This document shows positions 57,130 through 64,000 of a DNA stretch of 64,000 nucleotides, piece by piece (position 1 is the stretch's first letter; every line of letters begins with the position of its first letter). The stretch covers positions 108,247-172,246 of the forward strand of contig JAJEKV010000491.1 in assembly GCA_021234155.1 (NCBI GenBank), written 5' to 3'. The DNA comes from Isoetes taiwanensis. Its lineage: Eukaryota; Streptophyta; Lycopodiopsida; Isoetales; Isoetaceae. The notes beneath the pieces are model-generated. The model was not told the origin of the DNA. It worked only from the letters and a program-made list of their open reading frames with translations, and did not search any database. The position numbers were made by a program, and so were the translations under genes.

Positions 57130-60120
57130 TTTTTTTTTTGAAGGCTTTCTATATGTTTATATTAATATACATTTGGAAAATATTACAAAAAATATTTTTT
57201 TCAAGGGAACTATAATCTATAAATGAAATGTTTCTCAAAGGTCGTTGACAGACTTAACAAAAATTGTGGATCATCAAAATTTCGAAGTTTTATCCATATC
57301 CCTTTTTCCAAAAAAAGGAGGATATCAAATGCCCTAATGATAAGATTTAAGATTAAAATTCTTGCATTTCCTTGCTTTTCCCTTGACCACCATATGGAAA
57401 GTGCAATAAATGCACATACAAAACCTCGCCTTTTCCATATTAAATCTGCCCCTGGATTCTTTGGCCTTGCAAAGCAGTTCTCTTCGAGCATTATAGTTCT
57501 GATCACAGCAGCATCCGCATCCATAGGTGTCCTCGTGCTCCACGATATTAGCCGCTCCAAAAAAAACTTCATCCATTCATTGTTTGCCCTGAGGTTGATT
57601 CTGCTCCATTTTAGTTTTCTCGTCATTATGAACAGAACCTCTGAAAATACAACAAAGTTAGTTGTTAATTTCATGAATCCAGTTAACATCATATTGAATC
57701 TGCTTAATAATCCCTTCAGGGGGGGATGATTTCACATTTAAAAATAAAGGCATTTCTTCCTTTCCAGATTCTCCAAAGGAGAATGTAGATCCTCCAGTCA
57801 CAAGGGTTAGAGGGTATAGAGAAATCAGCTTCATTCAACGCTACAAGATCCAAATTGAAAATATTGAAAGCCAGCTCCAAAATTCATTTCGACCACATGC
57901 ATTGTCTAAATAAGTGATTCTCATCCTCCCTAGCATTCAAACACCTGTCACAAACATCAGAGTTAGTCATCAATAATTTATGCCTCTTACTGTTGGTTGC
58001 CAAGCTTTTGTGTCATTGTTGCCACATAAAGGCCTTTATCTTCAGGTTGATGAGACTATTCCACATAAAATTCAAATTACTTCTGCTCCTATCGGCTTAA
58101 CTCCCCATTTCTGATGGATTGTTATCTCCTGATTGCTCATGAGAAATTTGTAGCTTTTCTGACCGTGTATCCTTGTTTTCCATTATGCTGCCATGAGTCC
58201 TCAGCATCAGACCAGGTACCTTGAGAGATGAGAGTGATAATAGCTTCATAAAGCATCTTTGTATGATTATTCTCCCCTGCAAGAACCGAGTTATAGAAAT
58301 TTATAATTCCATTGTTGTCAAACAGATCTTTAATGAGAATAACCCCTTTCGCTTTCCATAACTTTGCTTGGTCAGGGAAATGACAAGCCAGGCACATTTC
58401 TGGGTTATTAAGAACTAAAACTGGATTCCAAAAAATGGACTGCTCCATTGAAAGGCCCTCCTTCCATGTATCATGTGTCTCACCTCCAACCAAGCATTAA
58501 TCCACTTCTTGATAATACCTGGGGTATTAGTAGGAACAGAGAAGGGAAAATAAATCGAGTGAGGAAGCTCCATCTTGAGAGATCTCCATCCATAAGGGTG
58601 GCATCTGCTGGTGTAGTATCTAATGAGAATAGAGATTGGATGCCTGATTTGATTATGGCAGGCCTTATAGAAGTATTTGGCAGCCAAGACCAATCCTTGT
58701 TTCTCAATATTAATAGTACCGAGGCCTTCATTCTTCTTAGTTTTATAGCACTTCTTCATTGACACAGGGTGCCAACATCTTCTATTTTGACCACAAGCTA
58801 TGAACCTGCCAATACTCTATAGTTTATTAGAAACCTTTTTAGGAGCCATGATAACCGAAGATTGATAAACCTGAGACGAGAATATCATGAAATTGGCAAT
58901 AATATCTCTACCATTTTTAGACAGATATTTTGAATTCAGAGTATCAACTTTTTTATAGATCTTGTCTATAATATTGCTCCACAGATCTGATGCATTACAT
59001 TTAATGGCATAGGGTACCCTCAAAATCTTAGACTTGGTGCTGGCGGAATTATACTTACAGCCCAAAAGTCCAGCCAGTTGCTTTTCCGTTATCCTCATCC
59101 CTTGCTTGAATTGCTGATTTAACTGGGTTAACCTGCATCCTAAAGCATCCCCAAAATCATTGAGTATCCGCTTAGTGTTCATAATAGAATTGTGGTCCAT
59201 GTATATCAGGATAAAGGTATCATCTGCAAAATGACCATTAAGGATTTGATCTACCTGAGTGTTGTCAGGAAGATGAAGACCCTTAATTAAGTTAGTAGAC
59301 TTGAATTCATCAATTTCTTTGTGAAGAGCCTCCATTACAATCAAGAAAGAAAGGGGCTAGAGGACAACCTTGTTTAACTCTTCTTTGAATAGAGAAAAAG
59401 GGACTGCACTCACCGTTTATAAGCACTGCAGATCTTGAGTTCTTAAGAATGGCTTTGAAGATACCAATGCTCTCTTCATTAAATCCTAGAGCCCTGCAAC
59501 TTTTAAAAGAAAATTCCATTCTGCAGTATCAAAGGCCTTGGTAATATCCAACTTAAGGAGAGCCACCTCCTCACGGAGTCTTTAGCCCATTGGAGACCCA
59601 AAATAGCAGTGACCACATTGTCAGAATAAATCTATCTTTAAGATGCCTTGATTGGGGCTGCTAATGATGCAATCTAGAATGTTCTTCAGTCTAGCAACAA
59701 TAGCACCTGAAATTATCTTATAAATAACGTTAGACAGAGATATAGGTCTATAGTTAGAGAAGGAGACAGGAGAATCCATCTTAGGGATGAGAGCAATAAA
59801 AGCCGGTGTTCATCCTTGCATCCAAATATTTCCCTTCTCACGAATTCATTAGCAATCTTAGAAATGTAGTCCCTAGAAGAGGCCAAACTTTCTTAAAAAC
59901 TCAGCTGGAAGACCATCAGGTCCTGGGGTCTTACCATTTTTCATACTGTTAACCACTTCCTTGAGCTCATTATTCACAAAAGGGTTAATGATCATATTAT
60001 TACGGTTATCACGACCTTCTTCTTCATAATGATGAACTTATCCATCATATTAGAAAGAGCAATCCATATTGGTTCCCATGATATTAATGAAATGGTGGGT
60101 TGCGACTTTTTTAAGATTGC
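57130..60120 (-). mobile_element. 5'-truncated L1-type LINE, ORF2 remnant
   Basis: Reverse-strand ORF2 pieces from 5' to 3': KNGKTPGPDGLPAEFL and the following finger region near 59880-59950; SFKSCRALGF, INGECSPFFSIQRRVKQGCPLAPF (RT block 4, 59519-59310); FADDTFIL catalytic motif with Phe in place of Tyr (59230-59200), LTQLNQQF, LGCKYN, and SKNGRDIIANFMIFSSQVYQ (to 58817); then GLGTINIEKQGLVLAAKYF (58700), and the zf-RVT-like C-terminal region (to 57210). A T run at 57130-57139 may be the short poly(A) tail. The endonuclease and ORF1 are absent, so the copy is 5'-truncated near 60100. Many stops and shifts are present. Confidence 0.82.
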
Positions 60121-60125
60121 TATCT

Positions 60126-60149
60126 AACCATCATTCATTTAAATTGGAT
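60126..60149. repeat. 24-bp direct repeat, copy 1 (copy 2 at 62184-62207)
   Basis: The 24 bases beginning AACCATCATTCATTTAAATT and ending GGAT are identical at 60126-60149 and 62184-62207. Flanking sequence differs beyond one shared base on the left. Confidence 0.85.
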
Positions 60150-60581
60150 GACAATAGTAAAAAGCTTACGAGTTGTTAAGCCTATCGACTACTAAAAAGC
60201 TGGCGTACTCTGTTGAGTCATCCCCTTCTCTCCTTTTGCAGTCCTACTATCAATACAAAGAGAGAAATATTACGAGGGGCCTACCTTTATAGCCCGATGA
60301 GAGACCAGGTATTGGAGTGCGGGTAAGTCACCACCAACATCTTCGGGAATGGCAACCTTTCTTCTCAGGCTCAGCCATCACCTTATCGGATAGCTTTGAG
60401 GTGTCTTTGTTGGTTCTTTGATTTCATGTTTTGCAGAAATTCCTTCAACCAAAAAGGCGTATTTCTTGTGTCATCGGTAGACCGCCATACTTGTCCTAGT
60501 AGGCCGACTTGGACAATGTTACATCACCGGATAAGCCGAAGTTCTTCATCAAGCTGCTACCTTCATAACTTCGCATGTTCT

Positions 60582-60860
60582 TTATATGAGTGCAACAATC
60601 AATGAAGGACATTTTGTCATAAGCGGAGAAGCCTTCTTGTCTGGAACTTCTTTGTTTATGCATTGATTTAACAACCAAATGATTTCATCATCTTGAAGGC
60701 TCTGTACTTTCCTCATCTCGATAGTCTTGAGATCAAATATTGAAGTATCTTGAGGAGGCACTTTCGTCCCATTGGGTGCAGTAGGCTGTTTGAGCATAAG
60801 CATCGAACTTCGTTCCGCCGCCCGGACTTCATCCTTAAGCGAAGGCGATCTTGTAGGCAT
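60582..60860 (-). pseudogene. Unknown reverse-strand ORF, 92 residues
   Basis: I do not recognise it. The frame has protein-like content (SLKDEVRAAERSSMLML and IEMRKVQSLQDDEIIWLLNQ) and continues, in another frame, into CCTHIKNMRSYEGSSLMKNFGL (60678-60496). It may be part of the same decayed gene as the ParB-like segment further right, since strand and style agree and they are separated only by the repeat array. Confidence 0.3.
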
Positions 60861-61179
60861 CTGTAGGACCTCACAATTTGCCCGGGCGTCTCGTCTTCTT
60901 CCTCAGTTTTTTTTTCCTGTTTTTGGCTCTTGGTTTCCTATCTTGGATGATAGTCGAGCCAAGGTCTTTTCAATGCCTTAAACTCCTCGGACCGTTCCTC
61001 CCTGTTTTGTTTGCGGGGGTCTTCTATATTCTATCCATTCTTTGGCGGGCATGGCGGAGTTGTTCTCGTAAAGGGCCGCGTGTAAGAAAGCATGTCAGCC
61101 AATATGGCGGGGCATACAAAATTAACGCTTTTAGATCAAGCAAAAGGATAATCGGGGAAATGTCAAAGCCGGTAGGTGC

Positions 61180-61620
61180 CAATTGGCGCTGGCGTGAATT
61201 CATCTTTGCCAATTAGGCGTGGCGTGAATTCATCTTTGCCAATTCGGCGCTGGTGTGTATTACCGTCGCGGGTGTCGGCATGAATACATGCCGCCTTGTA
61301 CTAATATATTGCATTTTGATCGGTGATGCGTTGGCAATTCGGCGGCGTGGCGTGTATTCATCGCGACAATTCAGCGGGACAAATACGCCCGGTATGAATA
61401 ACGACATGAAAATCCCTTGCCGAGCGAGTCGCGCTGGCGTGTATTCGTCCGCGAATTGGCAGCATGAATACCGCGCCCGGTCTTTAATACTGCGCATGGC
61501 GCTGGCGTGTATTCGTCGCGATGAAAATGCGATTACATTGGCAATTCGGCGTGGCGTGTATTCATCTTGACAATTTCTTGGGGCGAATACATGCCGGTAG
61601 CGAATTAACGCCTTGACTGC
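61180..61620. repeat. Degenerate minisatellite of GGCGTGTATTCATC / GCCAATTCGGCG modules
   Basis: The modules GGCGTG(A/T)ATTCATC and TTGCCAATTCGGCG recur more than ten times with variable spacing; the first two full units at about 61191 and 61219 have a 28-base period. Inverted forms (GCATGAATACATGCCG, AGCATGAATACCGCGCC) are interspersed, so the array contains many short inverted repeats. Local GC is higher than in the flanks. Confidence 0.75.
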
Positions 61621-61819
61621 GTTGGACCTAGTCTACTACTGTTATTGCTACTTGATATATCGACTCTATTCCACCAAATATACTAACCTTTTATAAAGAA
61701 AGACTTAGCCCGCCGTTCAATGTTGCACTAATCTCTGCGGGGTCCTCTGCGGTATGGGGAGCTTAGAAATCGACACCTCATGGTTTGTAATGTAGCGGAT
61801 ACATTGTTTGTTCGGTTTG

Positions 61820-63983
61820 CTTAGCTTTGGTTGGATAGGGATCGTTGTGCCTCAATAGAATGTTGTGCATCAATAATAAGGAAGCATACATTAGGGTTCT
61901 CCTTTGTTAGCTCTTCTAGTGTTGTCCCTTTGGGTGGAGCATCCTTTTCTTATCCCAAGGAAGCATGTCGGTGGCATAGGAACTTGGCCTGGATTCCTTA
62001 CCATCACCCTCAATATTTCTCTTGCATGCTCAGGGTCATACCTCCTGCTAACAAGACTTGACTTATGTGATCTCACCAGACGGTCAACATGGATGGGATG
62101 TGTAAAAGATTGGCCAAGTGGGTAGTTGTCTGCATACTTGACTAGCCTACTCATTGCCTTCAGCTGCAATTTCTTTTCGGAGTAACCATCATTCATTTAA
62201 ATTGGATTTATGTCAGGATTTTGGACCATTTTGGCACTGCAACTTTTTCCCGGGTTAGTAAATTTGCATCGAGAATGTGACTTTTTTTTATAACAGCACA
62301 ACATGATTGCATTAAAAATTAAAAATATTTCACATATGCATGTCGAGTTACATATTGCCAATTACTTCTCAGAAGTGACCCCTAGAGATATCATAGCTTT
62401 CTTCCTCACTTCCACAGGTATTGTAACCCTAGCAGTCTTGCCTGGGATGACCTTTGGGGTCCATGAAAACAAAATAGTATCTAACTCAACCCAATCATCC
62501 CCTTCAATAGGGTTTCTCTTCCATCTCTTCTATACCTTTCTTCCTCTGCCCTTGCATTTTAAGCAGTTGCCTTTGGACACCACCACTCCCACGAACTTTA
62601 TTCACATTGCGGTCACCTACTTCTTTGCAAACCTCGATTATGGTGTAACCCATCCACCGCGGGGTATATCTCTTTAGCTCACGGTACTATAAGTGTAAAT
62701 TGATGGCAAAGCAAGTCATCCTTGGGATCATAATCCTCCAGTCCGAGGTATTTAGGCGTTCCTTTCTTAGGACCAACATAATGTTTTTAGCATTTGGAGG
62801 AGCCATGGACTTTGCGAATACTACTAACCCATCATCGGCTTCCTCGGTGTTATCAACTCTCTCCACCTAGTCTTAGATAGCCATCCATCTTTGAGTTCAT
62901 CGGAGGATGTGTCTACTTGTCCCAATAATCCATGTACTTTTGTGTCCAATAATCTATCAATGCAAGGTTGGTATCATCGGGGTTATTTTTCCAATACTTG
63001 ATGTATTGAAATGGCGTCCAATGTGCTTTGCAATGAATCCACCTCGGAAAGGCTTAAGAGCTTTTGGTTGACCCCTTGGAATCTTAGGTTTACCATTTTC
63101 ATCTTCGTGCCATATAGGTACTCCCTCATCGGCCTCCATTTTATCATCTGAAGGTCTCATCTTCCATTGCATGATTGGCTTATTTCCCATGACCCGAGAA
63201 AAGTGTCTTGAAGAGGTCTAGATTGACCTTCCATATCAAAAGCATAACCTTGATAAAATTCTTTCAATCAGGCACCTCTTGTATGATCAACCCTATAGGA
63301 GAAGGTGAAATGCATTCACTAAGAACTTCCATTAGTCTAGGAAGATTGGTCGCAGTTTGAGATTTCAAGCTGCGCACTATACTTCCCAAACAATGCATCC
63401 ACATCCTCATGAGTATGTCCGGGCATTAAGAACCCTAAATTCACTCTTTCAAAGACACCCACGGCTGTTAAATAAGATAGGAATGAGAACATATACATTT
63501 TTTATTACGTCGGCACAATTGTCAAGTTGGAGGAGGAACCTTGGTGGTAGATCGAGGGTTGGGGGCGTGAACTTGAGGCTCCAATATGTTGAAGGCTTGC
63601 GACTTCCTAAACCTTGCCTTAGTAAACTTCTCTAAATTATTAGGCTTTCTATCCAACAATGCACTGAAGAGTGGTTGGCTACCACCTCAAGGGTTGTGGA
63701 GGTCACCAGAATAACCACTCTCATAGTTCCTCAAGCACCTCATCACACTTCCAATATGAAAATCAGGACCATCACTCCACAATTGCAAACTAAAATGGCC
63801 ATAATAAATTGGCACCGAGCCATGCACTATTGCACCTATCAGAGAGACTTGCAAAGGATAAGCTCTATTGATTTGCTTGGGTATGTAACTATACTGTGGC
63901 AAACATGTGACGTCCCCTACTCGTATATGATGCCTGCACCGTATACAAACAGGAGTTCATCCCCCGCACCAGCTCCACATTGA
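61820..63983 (-). pseudogene. Large broken gene with a ParB-like segment
   Basis: Reverse-strand frames from 63983 to about 61820 look like one protein of some 700 residues in several frames: SGYSGDLHNP and NNLEKFTKARFRKSQAFNIL (63690-63560); PIMQWKMRPSDDK and KPKIPRGQPKALKPFRGGFI (63190-62957); RWMGYTIIEVCKEVGD in another frame near 62600-62660; and HPIHVDRLVRSHKSSLVSRRYDPEHAREILRV (62196-61891), followed in another frame by IIDAQHSIEAQ near 61860. The last two blocks resemble the ParB/sulfiredoxin fold, in which a 'P-hydrophobic-x-x-L ... R' strand is followed by a 'G-x-H/R' nucleotide-binding box. The call is by motif style only; function is unknown. Confidence 0.4.
62184..62207. repeat. 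24-bp direct repeat, copy 2
   Basis: Identical to 60126-60149. This copy overlaps the coding start of the ParB-like frame (62196). Confidence 0.85.
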
Positions 63984-64000
63984 TATAGGGCCCTCCACAT

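Noticed and set aside
61180-61620. CRISPR-like or integron-like array
   Set aside because: Units are degenerate, irregularly spaced and in both orientations, with no fixed repeat-spacer pattern, and the genome is eukaryotic.

Overview
The window is nuclear DNA of a land plant. Spliceosomal introns, a prefoldin gene, a plant-type 2-oxoglutarate dioxygenase, remnants of a lectin-receptor-like kinase and a PPR gene, chromodomain Ty3 elements, plant L1-type LINEs and MULEs all point there. The dense, nested and much decayed transposon content suggests a large genome; a fern or other seed-free vascular plant is my guess, not a demonstration.

Layout. 0-4.7 kb: decayed chromovirus (Ty3) pol, then a MULE transposase with a frameshift in its SWIM finger. 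6.0-7.6 kb: intact six-exon prefoldin subunit 1 gene with a 7-nt micro-exon. 10.6-15.1 kb: pogo-like transposase split by a 3.7-kb insertion flanked by a 17-bp repeat. 15.1-15.6 kb: kinase pseudogene. 17.3-25.8 kb: an unusual island with broken ORFs, a very divergent histone H3-like gene, an acidic protein gene, two paralogous coiled-coil genes and a large broken reverse-strand gene. Members of one short inverted-repeat family lie just beyond several of the ORF ends. 25.8-30.8 kb: a three-exon dioxygenase with duplicated flanks on both sides and a truncated second copy. 31-41.3 kb: a second Ty3 element interrupted inside RNase H by a 6.8-kb LINE with a target-site duplication. 43-44 kb: possible copia gag remnant. 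45-49 kb: a GC-rich, badly frameshifted non-LTR retrotransposon of another type. 50-57 kb: PPR pseudogene, a non-autonomous MULE with 9-bp target duplication, and a Helitron-like 3' end. 57-60 kb: 5'-truncated LINE. 60-64 kb: broken reverse-strand gene with a ParB-like segment, and a degenerate minisatellite.

Only the prefoldin and dioxygenase genes look like ordinary intact host genes. The 19.3-23.6 kb cluster is the most novel part: its genes share orientation, similar promoters and recurring hairpins beyond ORF ends. This could reflect an integrated foreign element such as an old large DNA virus fragment, or a lineage-specific chromatin gene cluster; the sequence alone does not decide. All exon boundaries and family calls are by eye, without database or RNA support.
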